Assembly (NCBI GenBank): GCA_009760855.2
Contig: WPIO01000021.1
Span: 3,266,001-3,317,500, forward strand
Direction of reading: 5' to 3'
From: Cristatella mucedo
Taxonomy: Eukaryota > Bryozoa > Phylactolaemata > Cristatellidae
Length of the DNA: 51,500 nt
Below, piece by piece: positions 12,963 to 21,744 of this stretch (positions within the stretch are counted from its first letter, which is position 1; each line of letters starts with the position of its first letter). The translations under genes and the position numbers were made by a program. Below the pieces are notes generated by a model, which searched no databases, was not told the DNA's origin, and worked only from the letters and a program-made list of their open reading frames with translations.

Positions 12963-14038
12963 GATGGCTGAGGAGAGAAAGCCATACTTTCCCAACCAGC
13001 AAGACCTCCACGCTCTGATCAGAGACCTCAGTCTTCCCAAGTCCAATGCTGAGCTTCTAATATCTAGGCTGGCGAGCAGTCGAACTGGATGGATGATAGG
13101 GTGAAAGTAATGCATCGGAGAAAAAAGCAAATCGCCAACTGCTTCCCAACTTTTTCAGTCGGAAAGATGGCCTGTGCTTCGGCAACACTTCGAGGCTACA
13201 GAAATCTCCCTTTAACCTGTATAGGTTGCACCTATTCATAGACAATTCGTCCAGGCGTCTGAAAGTCGTGCTGCTTCATTAAGGAAACAAGTACCTGTCT
13301 CTTCATGCGGCTCAGTTTGTGTGTTTCAAAGAGGACTGCAGCAGTGACGAGATATTGCCGACTGCCTTCAAGTATGGCGACCGTGGCTGAGGACCATTTT
13401 AGTATTTGAAATGGTGTCTGATGTGCCTGGGCGGTGATAGTCCAGGAGGTAAGTTGCTTGCTCTTCACCACCGAGGTCATTGGTTCGAATCCTGCACTCG
13501 GCGATCCTCTATTGCCAACTGCAAGCGGTGGTGAAAAGCCGCCAAGGCTTTTAAATCAGCTACAATTTATTTATTGTTAGGTGGTTTCGCGAAGTTTCCT
13601 CGTTTTCTTTGCCTATTTGACAGCGGGACGGTAAGGCGCATTAGAAGCAAATGGACTGGCAACAGCGAGCTGAATCCTCTATAGAGAAGAACAACATCAA
13701 CAGGGAGCCGCTGCTAGACTATCGGAATGTGCTGATACTGCACGTCAAGTTAGGAATCATCAGGCAATTTCTCGTGGCTCTAGACAATGAGTCGACCGCT
13801 TTCAAACACTCCCCTGTCTTGCCACAGCTGTCGGAGCCTAGGTCAAAGCTGGTCTTCTTCGGACCACAGATAAAGATGATCAAAAGTATGCGACGAATTC
13901 GCCGAGAAGCTGAACAGGGCGGAGAAAGCGCCTTAAAACAATTTCGTTGCAGAGGTTCGCGGCATTTTGGGCATCGCAAAGGCTGAACTATGAGCACTTG
14001 GTTCAGGCTATCGTAAAGAGCTATGCCGACGTGGGATA
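12963..14038 (+). pseudogene. Fragment of anonymous protein family, central and C-terminal part (copy 2), split by a SINE
   Basis: MAEERKPYFPNQQDLHALIRDL with PKSNAELLISRL starts at 12963. In shifted frames it continues through FFSVGKMACA (near 13150) and LFIDNSSRRLKVVLLH (13232-13279, ending at an in-frame TAA), then FKYGDRG and LKWCLMCL to about 13429. A SINE-2 interrupts at 13430-13576. Coding-like sequence resumes with GGFAKFPRFLCLFDSG (about 13580-13627). An open frame at 13651-13986 includes NVLILHVKLGIIRQFLVALD and FFGPQIK, then YEHLVQAIVKSYADVG to about 14034. An (AT)n array truncates the 3' end. The order of motifs matches the same uncharacterised family as 8383-9105, and the two copies overlap by about 70 residues (SRL...FFS region), so they are separate copies. 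It may be the ORF of a mobile element or a retrocopy; function unknown. Confidence 0.6.
13430..13576 (+). mobile_element. tRNA-derived SINE, family 2 (copy b), nested insertion
   Basis: It carries a B box 'ggttcgaatcc' (13473-13483) and the family body 'ctattgccaactgcaagcgg' and 'gccgccaaggct', ending near an A/T-rich tail. It sits inside the anonymous gene remnant. The coding similarity stops at LKWCLMCL on the left and resumes at GGFAKF on the right, which fixes the insertion boundaries to within about 10 bp. Confidence 0.7.
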
Positions 14039-14042
14039 AATG

Positions 14043-14044
<2 letters not shown>

Positions 14045-14090
<46 letters not shown>

Positions 14091-14099
14091 TAGTATATA
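14045..14099 (+). repeat. (AT)n microsatellite
   Basis: Near-perfect (TA)n ending in 'actagtatatat', immediately before the R2-like fragment. A similar 'atatatatactagt' follows the fragment at about 14473-14489. Confidence 0.95.
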
Positions 14100-14465
14100 T
14101 GGCCGGACCTGGTCATTGACAACGGCACTAATTTAGTAATTGTGGATGCGACGGTGCCATTTGACAACAGTGAGGATACTCTGACTGTGGCGGCCCGGAC
14201 TAAGACCGATAAATATGCAGCCATTGCCCCGGTCTTCCCTTACCGCTGGCTACCGTCGGCAGTGGTGAGGCCCTTCGTGGTCGCGGCTCTCGACAGCTGG
14301 TGGCCAGACAATGAAGCTTTCCTGGCCGAACTCGGCATCCCACGCTCGGAGAGCTCTCTGCTTTGAGGCGGCACAGCGTCTCCGACGCCATTACCGGCTC
14401 GGCGGTCCCTGTTCCTGAACCGGGAGGTTCGGGTACTACGCTCGACCCCGGCAGGACAGGGCACC
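14100..14465 (+). pseudogene. R2-like LINE remnant: restriction-like endonuclease domain
   Basis: Frame 14103-14366 begins PDLVIDNGTNLVIVDATVPF. The PD (14103-14108) and the D of IVDATVPF (14145-14147) fit the PD-(D/E)xK core of the C-terminal endonuclease in R2/NeSL-type non-LTR retrotransposons. It continues with ARTKTDKYA, VRPFVVAALDSWWPDN and FLAELGIPRS, the usual order of conserved blocks in that domain. A stop (14364-14366) is reached after a single-base slip; the +1 frame then gives LRRHSVSDAI to about 14460. Only the C-terminal ~120 residues survive; the RT is absent. Normally this domain nicks target DNA to prime reverse transcription. It is isolated between (AT)n tracts. The family assignment is recalled and moderately firm. 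Confidence 0.7.
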
Positions 14466-16490
14466 GCCGGCTAATATATATATACTAGTTGAAAAAAATT
14501 CTCTATAATTAATATATGTATATATATATATATTATATTTTACTTGGATATACTAGACTGATGCTTTGCAATTCGTTGAATACGGGAAATACCGGTTAGT
14601 AACCTTTACCTTGACTAAAAGTAAGTATGCTAACATTCAATATTTTCGTGCGAACTTAAGACTGCGAAACAACATTCTACCGCGCTCTTGTGCGCACGCA
14701 GCCCGTGAACGCAGCCCGTGAAGCAGCGAGCTGGGCACGCGTGGGCAGTCAAGGTTCTTTGGTCGCCGGTTGACGCCGATAGCTATACGACGCCGGTTGA
14801 CGCCGATGTGGAGCGTGTTAACTGTTAACGTGGCTTTCGTGACACTACAACTCGTTAGCAAGGGGCCCATTTTCGACCAGCAGAGTTTTGCCGAATAGCA
14901 GAGCAGCGCTGGTTGCTCTCGCATCGTATACCAATCAGGTTAGTTATACCAATCCGGACGCGGTTAAAGACCGCTAGACGGAAAGTCGTGAACGGGTCTC
15001 GCACACGATTTTGCTACAAGGTTACAGCACAGTTACACAAAGGCACGTGTATTTGTTTGTGTATCTGCGTCTGCGGCACCCCAAAAGCTACACAAGACTA
15101 AACGTTTGTCAACACGGTGGCCTGCTCTATCAGCCAGTTTACAGTGATATTCGCGGTTCCTGAATTCTACCAGCTAGGAGCCGAACCGTGCCATAACCTA
15201 TGACCCATGTGGCCCCTTTAAATGACTTAAGACCAAGGTCGTACTAAAGCGCGTGCCGTTTGTGTACTGCGCTAAGAGGTTTGAGCTTCGGAGTTGGCGT
15301 AGGCATTAGAGCTCTAGGTCACTGAGCCATGCACGCCCTGGCCGCCGTTGAGCGCCTGTAACCCTCTTCCGCTTCAAATACACTTCACTACGCAAAGGAT
15401 GTCGACTTTTGTTTAGGTATGGGCGTTCGTCGCTGCTACCGTGTCCGCTAATGTCGGCATACCTGAGTGCATTGGTGCTGAACCTACAAGTCGCTGGCCG
15501 CGATGCAAGCTTCAGGCGTCACCAGCATTCATCGCGAGTCAGCTGAGACTATTGCGGTTGAAGACGAGCGCTCTTTTTGCGGCCGTTGTCCTGTCCAGAC
15601 GCTTGTATTAGTGCCGCTCGCTAGCATTCGTTCTCTATACGTAGCACTCTCTCATAAGCAACCGAGCTCTTTTCTACTCCACCCACGTGACAGACGACGC
15701 CTCATGCAACGCAGCAAAAGTGAGAAACGATGCTGAGTCACGAGGACAGTCGAAGAGAAGCGAGTTCAAAACAAAGAGCAAGTGAATTGTAGCTCTCAGG
15801 TCAGTGGAGGAAGCGAGCCGCATGAAAATCGCAGCACAATAGGGCCTCCCTGGGCAGCGACAGAGGGATCCTTGCATAATGATCGCGAAAGCGAGCTCCA
15901 GTGTGTAGCACCGCCTCTAAAGTGAAAGTAATGGCTCACTGGCGCGATTACCATTGGCACGAGTTTGCCGGCAAACAATGGCCCTGCAGCTCAGCTAGGT
16001 GTGAAGGACTGATCGGCTGCGTGTCTTGTGCGGTCATAGTAAGAACTCGGTTCTGTATCCGACGATTAGCCGGGAGCCAGTACGGCTATTATAACAAAGC
16101 AGACGTATGCCCGTATCCTACAAAGCCTCGGCTGCTCGAGTCCAGTAAGACCTCGAGCAGACGGCTTTCCAGTGTGTACAAGCGCTCTCTTAGCGGCTTA
16201 TCTTGCGCTTTGTGGCAAGAAAGCGCTTACGCGAACGTCGTCTGAGCAGCAGACTAGCGAGGTGGGAAATGCAACGTAAACGTTGCTGCTATGAATGGCA
16301 TGCGTTGTCATGAAGTTCCTTTGGACGCGAACCACTGCAGTCATAAGCTGCGCCATAGCGAACGACGCATCAGTACTGGTCGCCAGCGTAATGGTCACGC
16401 GACTGGGTAGTGTGGCAGCGGCCTCCATCCCGCGAAAGCGTTCGTGCTTGTGGCCCGGCGGCGGCCACTGCGAGGCTCCGTCAGTCTGGC
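14466..16490. other. Unassigned stretch with short direct repeats
   Basis: No exon or known repeat recognised. Two short duplications are visible: 'gcagcccgtgaa' twice near 14698-14722, and the 17-mer 'cgccggttgacgccgat' at 14764-14780 and 14791-14807. The part 15900-16490 is presumably the 3' UTR or downstream flank of the minus-strand exon that ends at 16493, although I found no clear AATAAA for it. Confidence 0.3.
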
Positions 16491-16492
16491 GT

Positions 16493-17007
16493 CTAGACCA
16501 GGCTGGAAGATCTGCCAGACCGTTTCAAAGCCTCTTCTCTCGACGGCAGTGGCGGGCCATCGTCACTATAATCGAAGCTTGTCTCCTTGGCGGCACTTCT
16601 GCCAGGCCAGCAGCTCCGCCGAGCGCCCGCTTCCGGTTCGCTCGGGATTCGCCCGCTGCGAGGCAACGGCGCAGCGGTTGCCGACGGTGCGTCCAACGCC
16701 TCCTGATACGTGGGAGGCACCTCGTCCGAAGCGCCGTCGGGCTGCTCCAGGTCGGACTGAGCGCTGTCCGCCTCTTGCCGATGGCCATGCCGCCGGAAGT
16801 AGCAGCGTCGCATGAGCAGCTGCATGCTGGTCGGCGAGTCTTCAGCCGCTTCGTCCGCGCCTTGATTGTAGCAGCTCTTGCAGAGCGGACAGTAGCAGGC
16901 GATGATGAACAGCATCACCACCACTATGAGAGCAAACAGTATGAGGAAGGCGTTCCTCGAGTCGGCGATGGTGTCTTCCTTTCCGTTGCCGAAAGCGTCG
17001 ACGACGA
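16493..17007 (-). CDS. 3'-terminal coding exon of a small single-pass membrane protein with PPxY motif
   Basis: The frame runs from an AG acceptor (tag at 17010-17008) to TAG at 16495-16493, about 171 codons. An in-frame TAA (17020-17018) just upstream and no upstream ATG imply an earlier exon supplies the N-terminus; the acceptor leaves two bases of a split codon. Order: a short extracellular stub (DAFGNGKEDTIADSRN), a strong membrane helix (FLILFALIVVVMLFIIACY), and a juxtamembrane Cys cluster (CYCPLCKSC) suited to palmitoylation. Then comes an acidic/Ser-rich tail with VPPTYQEAL, a PPxY ligand for WW domains such as those of Nedd4-type ubiquitin ligases, and the C-terminus SSSLV, which fits a class I PDZ ligand. 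The architecture resembles WW-binding adaptors (Commissureless, PRRG, WBP1, CYYR1-like), but I cannot say which. The opposite strand is also open (16295-17251) but lacks domain logic. Confidence 0.55.
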
Positions 17008-17009
17008 CT

Positions 17010-18180
17010 ACGGCGGCTTAAACGAACGTTTCCCAAAGCGTTTGGACGTCTTGTCCGAAACTGCATACGACATCAGCCGAGCGCTGCCGAATAGCCGCGA
17101 CCGTGCGAGACGGGGCGACCGGCGTGTCGCAGGCCTAGGGTGCGAGCTCGGAAGTAAACAAGGCGACGCATTGCTGCTTCGACAAAAACCAGCACTGGGT
17201 CAGTGCGAACATGAATCCAAAGGCCGTGTCGAGAAATATTCATTCAGATAGAAGTCGTGCTTTGGGGTGAAGTCAACAGCTTTCAACTAAAGCTGGAACC
17301 GTTAAGCCGCTCAGTTACGCTGAGAACTTTATTTACCCCCCCCCCCCCTCCTTGGGTGCCTGACTAAGCATAAACGGGTTAGATAAGCCTAAACGGGCTA
17401 ATGAAGCTGTTAACTTCGAGCGTCAACGTTCAGGGTCGGTTAAAAAAGGGGGTTCGATCCTTCTTTTTAAGAAAGCGTTCGTATTTTACGATCTTCGAAA
17501 GAGGTCGCTCGTTTTTGACAGCGCTGTGTTTGTCTGTCATACGGCTCAGGTAAGCACTGTCGTGTGCCGCCTAACAGCACTAATGATATGATAGACCGCC
17601 AGCCGGCAAGACGCGTGTTTATTACTAGGCTGCTGGCGAACGACTAGTAACTAGCGTAAAAATAGGCCCGCAGAGGAAGAACTTGTGCTCTGCATATTGG
17701 CAGACCGCAATCAACCGATGCCAGCTATCGCTCGATTGTGGCCTGTCATTGATTATAATCGACCGTGGCTCGCGCTCAGGCCACGTCCGTCGCACGAGGA
17801 AACGTCATGTAACGCAAAGCCTCCGAAAAGCTTCCAAATCGGCGACCGTGTCCTCCTCGGATGGAATACCGGTCGCCTGCGCTCCAGCATGTCTGCTCTC
17901 CCCGGATTCGCGGTGGCGGTTCCGCGTCAGAACGGGTCACGGGTGGGTGGGGCGTCGCGCAGAAATGCAGCAGCAGCAGCAAGAGAGCGTCAAGCGAGCG
18001 ATTTCGCGAAGCAACACCCGTCTCTTCTTCCGCGAGCGGCTGCAACAAACCGCCACGTTAGCGAGGGCTAGCGAGCAGGAGCGACCAATTTCCCGTCGAT
18101 TGGTGAGCCGCCACCACCGCGCTCTCAGTATCGCGTCGGCCGTACCCCAGACAGGCCGACAGACACAGACAGACAAGTTT
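17010..18180. other. Probable intron or flank of the membrane-protein gene
   Basis: This holds a poly-C run (about 17337-17348) and no recognisable repeat. A minus-strand frame at 17776-18048 contains a leucine-rich stretch (LDALLLLLLHFCATP) reminiscent of a signal peptide, but it lacks splice support, so I do not call it. Confidence 0.3.
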
Positions 18181-18183
18181 TTT

Positions 18184-18321
18184 AATAATTCATTTGTATA
18201 GCGCCATAGGAGAACTTAAAATCTCTATTCAGGCGCTTAACAAATGCCACGGGACTCGAGTCCACGACTTCGGCCAGACCTTGGTCGGGGCGAGCACCTT
18301 AACCACTAGGCCAAGCCGGCT
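18184..18321 (-). mobile_element. tRNA-derived SINE, family 1 (copy b)
   Basis: On the minus strand: head 'ggcctagtggttaaggtgct', linker 'ccccgaccaaggtctggcc', B-box region 'gtggactcgagtcc', then the 3' body with agagatt...ttctcc and 'gcgctatacaaatgaatt'. It is one of the best-preserved copies. Confidence 0.88.
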
Positions 18322-18421
18322 TGCAACCCAGCGGCAACGCCTCTTTCGGCAAGTGGGTTGCAGTGCAAATCGTGTGACCACCTCGTCGGCTGCCAGTTTG
18401 GTCTGTCTTGCCACTCCTGCA

Positions 18422-18574
18422 GGTAACCCTGCTTACGTCACGTACCAGCCAACGGTGGGAGTCGTGCCCGATCCGGCCGGAGGACCTACCATTTTCTCCG
18501 AACAACACGTGCCGGCGGTACGCGGAACAGACGAGTTGAATTTCGAACGGCCCTGCCGTCGCCCCTGCAGCTGA
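18422..18574 (+). CDS. Possible terminal exon, unknown protein
   Basis: A pyrimidine-rich acceptor (gtcttgccactcctgcag) precedes an open frame encoding GNPAYVTYQPTVGVVPDPAG, then GPTIFSEQHVPAVRG and ending RRPCS before TGA (18572-18574). The composition is protein-like and Pro/Tyr-rich, as in a cytoplasmic tail. No family recognised, no polyadenylation signal nearby, and the opposite strand is open too. It could be chance. Confidence 0.25.
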   Translation, partial: GNPAYVTYQPTVGVVPDPAGGPTIFSEQHVPAVRGTDELNFERPCRRPCS

Positions 18575-21250
18575 GTTATTTTGGTGGTCGCCTGCATTTT
18601 CGGTAGCGCGCGCGGCATCGCCTCGGATGGCACAAACAACATTCAGCTGGCAGTTCAGCGAAACGCGGAAGTTTTCGGACGCTTCTGGCACGCCGCGGGT
18701 ACTGGCAATGCAGAGGGGGCCGCCCCGAAAGAAGAAGCACCTGTTCGCTTGCCTCAAACGACCTGCCCGACCGAGCAAGATCTGTATGCGTCTTGCGGGT
18801 CTTCGCGCAGCCGGAGATGCATCAGTAGCCGCTGCGTCCCTCCTGCCTGTGAGGCTGAACGACAAGCGTCTCCTCGCGGTTGCTCAAAGCGTATTCATCA
18901 GGACAGGGGCGGGCGAGCTTCTCGGACTCGAGGCTGGCTGGCGGCGGCAGCGGGGGTGGGGGGGCGGAGCCGTCAAGGCGAACGTCACTGAGCGGTCGGT
19001 TACTCAAAAGAACACTCGAGCGTTGCCGCCGTTCGTCTATACGCCTCCTCGTGCTTCTCCACCACATTTCTTTCTTCGGCGGTGGCGTATATTGTTTGCA
19101 CTACATACGTGCGAAATTCGCTTCGCAGGCAGCAGCGCGTATCGGGGGGGGGGGGGGCGATTGGGGGGCGGGGCTCCTCGACCGAAAGGAAGCGGCAGCA
19201 GCGGCCGCTCCGCGGGATTTCCGAGGAGCCGCTGCTGCGCTGCTGCTCGCAGCCTAATATGTAGACGGCCAGAGAGCTTTTCCACGACGAATGCTATAAG
19301 AATGCATAGATCTTGGCCGCGTCCATCGCTGTCGAGGCCACGCGTTCTACTACAACCGCGGCTTCACGTTTGCCAAGCTGTCTCGCTAGTGCGTGGATGG
19401 TTCAAAGTTCAAACTATTATTATATTACCGCACCCTCTTACTGTACCAGCACCGCTCGTAAGCTTGGCACACTGCGTGCAGGTTTCTAGAATGAACGCTG
19501 GAGCACTCGGAAAATGCCTTTGCTACGTAAACAGCAGACGACACTACACAATTGTTCTAAATGGCCCGGCTGTAGGCGAAATGCAAGCTCCAGAGGCTTC
19601 GCTGCTACCACATAAATGAGGCCGTTGAATCTACGGCTATTTAATACCTCCACCACCAAGAAATGCGTGCAAGTAATGTCAGCAGTACGAAAAGGGCAGA
19701 TCTGCAACGAGCCATTTTGGCGAGCCTATGCGCTGCCCTCGCGCCGAAGACGCGCCGCCCGGAAGCCTCTTTTACAACCATCTGAAACGACGAGATTAGC
19801 AGCCCGCACGGGGAGACAAGTTGTTCGCAAAAGGCGGCGCGCTGCTGCCCGGCGGCGGGTTTCGTCAAGCCGCTCCTCAAAAAAACGAAAAATAGGCCGC
19901 CGAATGTCTCGATGCTCGCTGTAGCTGCGCACCCCGAATTCGCGAACTCCCGGAGGAGACATTCAGCAGCCCGCTCAACAAGAATTTGTGCACCTCGTTC
20001 CCGACGAGTCCGGAAGCTGCTCGAGCCCCCGGGAAGCCTCTGCTCAGCACTCTGCAGACGTGTACACGAGGGAATGGTTCCCCGTCCGTTTGAGTGCACC
20101 TTACTGCCCACCGCAAGCGAAACCGCCGCGAGATGCGCCACTTCATAAAGTCGCTCTCTCTAAGTGCGGTAGTCGCTCCCTCACTACGAGCCTGGTAGCC
20201 ATCAAGGAAACTACCAGGCTGCAGCGGTGGGTGGAGGGGTTACTAAAAGGTCATCCCGTTGGCGGCCTGCGTCGCGCTGCTGCCGCCGCCGAATCGCCTT
20301 TCTGGAAGCCCCCGAGGGCCTGACAAATATAGGATCGAGCGTTGCTGGCCTCGGGCGGCCTCGCGGCGGGCGTCCCGTGGAAGCCAACGATTAAAGAACA
20401 AACGGCGGCACAAGATGGTCGCGAAATAAACGACCGGACGTTCAACTGCCGGCGCCTAGCGTAGCGCTGACGCCAGCTAGGCGAGAAACGCGAAGTGGGC
20501 TCCTTGCGAATTCCTTGCGGTGGTCGCATAACAAGCGTACGAACCCGGAGCGTTCAAAGAAGTTTTACCGCACTCTGCGACCTCTGCGCGCGCGTACCGC
20601 GAACCGCGTACGCTCGCAGTATCCCGCGCATGCAGCCGCTTACCGGTCTCGTTCGCGCTGCGAAACTCACCGCCGCGAGGCAGTTGCAGCAGCAGCAGCA
20701 GCAGCGACATCTCTGCCTGCATTCGGAGAGAGAGAGGAGAGAGGCAGGAAGAGAAAGAGAGAAGGGAACGAGCGAGCAGGCCGCAGGCGATTGGGCAGCC
20801 GGTAGGTGTGGTGGTCAGCCCCTGCAACCGCAGCCACTCCTGGTCGCACCCTAGGGTGACCTTGGTGGCTCCTGGTTCTGACCGTGTACGCACCGCAACC
20901 TCAGCCCTCGCCCCTGGACGTTTGGCACCGCGTACACAGTCCTCTACCGATGGCGCTTGAGAGCGCCAAACCTCAACGTCAGAGCCTCCTTGATTAGAGA
21001 ATGCCTTCTGACGGCGACGCGCGCCAGCAGTAAACGAAACGAATGCTCGCGCCGGCATGGCCGCCGGTGACTTTGACGTCGTCTAAGATTCGGCGTCGCC
21101 TGTCTTCTTTTCTCCGAAGACGCAACAGCTCTGTTGCCGATCGGAGCAATGTTCAAAACGGATCATTGCGAGTAGACTAGATGACAAGTTTTAATAGCTA
21201 GAGCCTGTGTGCGTGAAGGTCCGTTAAAAAAAGGTTGGCTGAACTGCTAG
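18575..21250. other. GC- and CpG-rich block, possible promoter/CpG island
   Basis: Base composition shifts to strongly GC-rich with many CpG dinucleotides, Sp1-like GGGGCGGG strings (about 18957-18968 and 19150-19172), a poly-G run near 19145-19157, (CAG)n at 20687-20705 and a purine-rich GAGA tract at 20728-20768. There are many long overlapping frames on both strands, none with a convincing domain. The block lies upstream of the minus-strand exon at 16493-17007 and could hold that gene's promoter and first exon, which is an inference. A 9-bp inverted repeat (gcctggtag/ctaccaggc) lies at 20190-20219. Confidence 0.4.
19520..19632 (+). mobile_element. Possible SINE family 2 remnant (copy c)
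   Basis: Only the 3' part resembles the family: 'aaatgcaagc', 'gaggcttcgctgctacca', 'cataaatgaggccgttgaa'. The tRNA-like head is not recognisable. Confidence 0.4.
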
Positions 21251-21476
21251 CCAGATAAACAGGTGAGCAGTGAGCAACCCGGAGGGTTGCTATGGCGATA
21301 GAAAGAAAGGACGCATTTCCTCGTCCTCGCGAGTCAAAACTGCCATGGTCTCTCGCAGAAAAATTTGCCAGTTATCACCGCACCAATTTTTTCCATCTTT
21401 ATACATACCTATTGTCAGAGGAGGTCAGCCCACATCACTCGCTCTCACTTTCTCTGTCTTGTATTTTACTGTCTTA

Positions 21477-21650
21477 AGTTTCTCTCTGTCTCACTCTGCT
21501 TCCTCTGTCTCTTTCCGTCTCTCTCTCTCTCTGCTTTTCTCTCCTTCTCTCCATCAATCTTCCCTGTCTCTCTCTGTCTCTGTCTGTGTGTCTCTCTCTG
21601 TCTATTTCTGTCTCGCCATATCTCTTTCTGTCTCCCCGTGTCTTTTAGTC

Positions 21651-21715
<65 letters not shown>

Positions 21716-21716
21716 T
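21477..21716 (+). repeat. Pyrimidine-rich tract ending in (CT)n
   Basis: Imperfect CT/TCTG repeats from 21477 become near-pure (CT)n at 21650-21711. The tract sits immediately upstream of the 5'-truncated LINE, and one frame runs open through both. Confidence 0.93.
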
Positions 21717-21744
21717 CTTTATCTCAGTTTCTCTCGCGCAATCT

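Noticed and set aside
16295-17251. 318-codon plus-strand frame
   Set aside because: Antisense shadow of the minus-strand membrane exon in GC-rich DNA; Arg/Ala/Ser-rich with no domain pattern.
18627-19619. 330-codon plus-strand frame in the GC-rich block
   Set aside because: GC-rich DNA has few stops; composition is biased (Arg, Ser, Gly) and overlapping frames are equally open on both strands.
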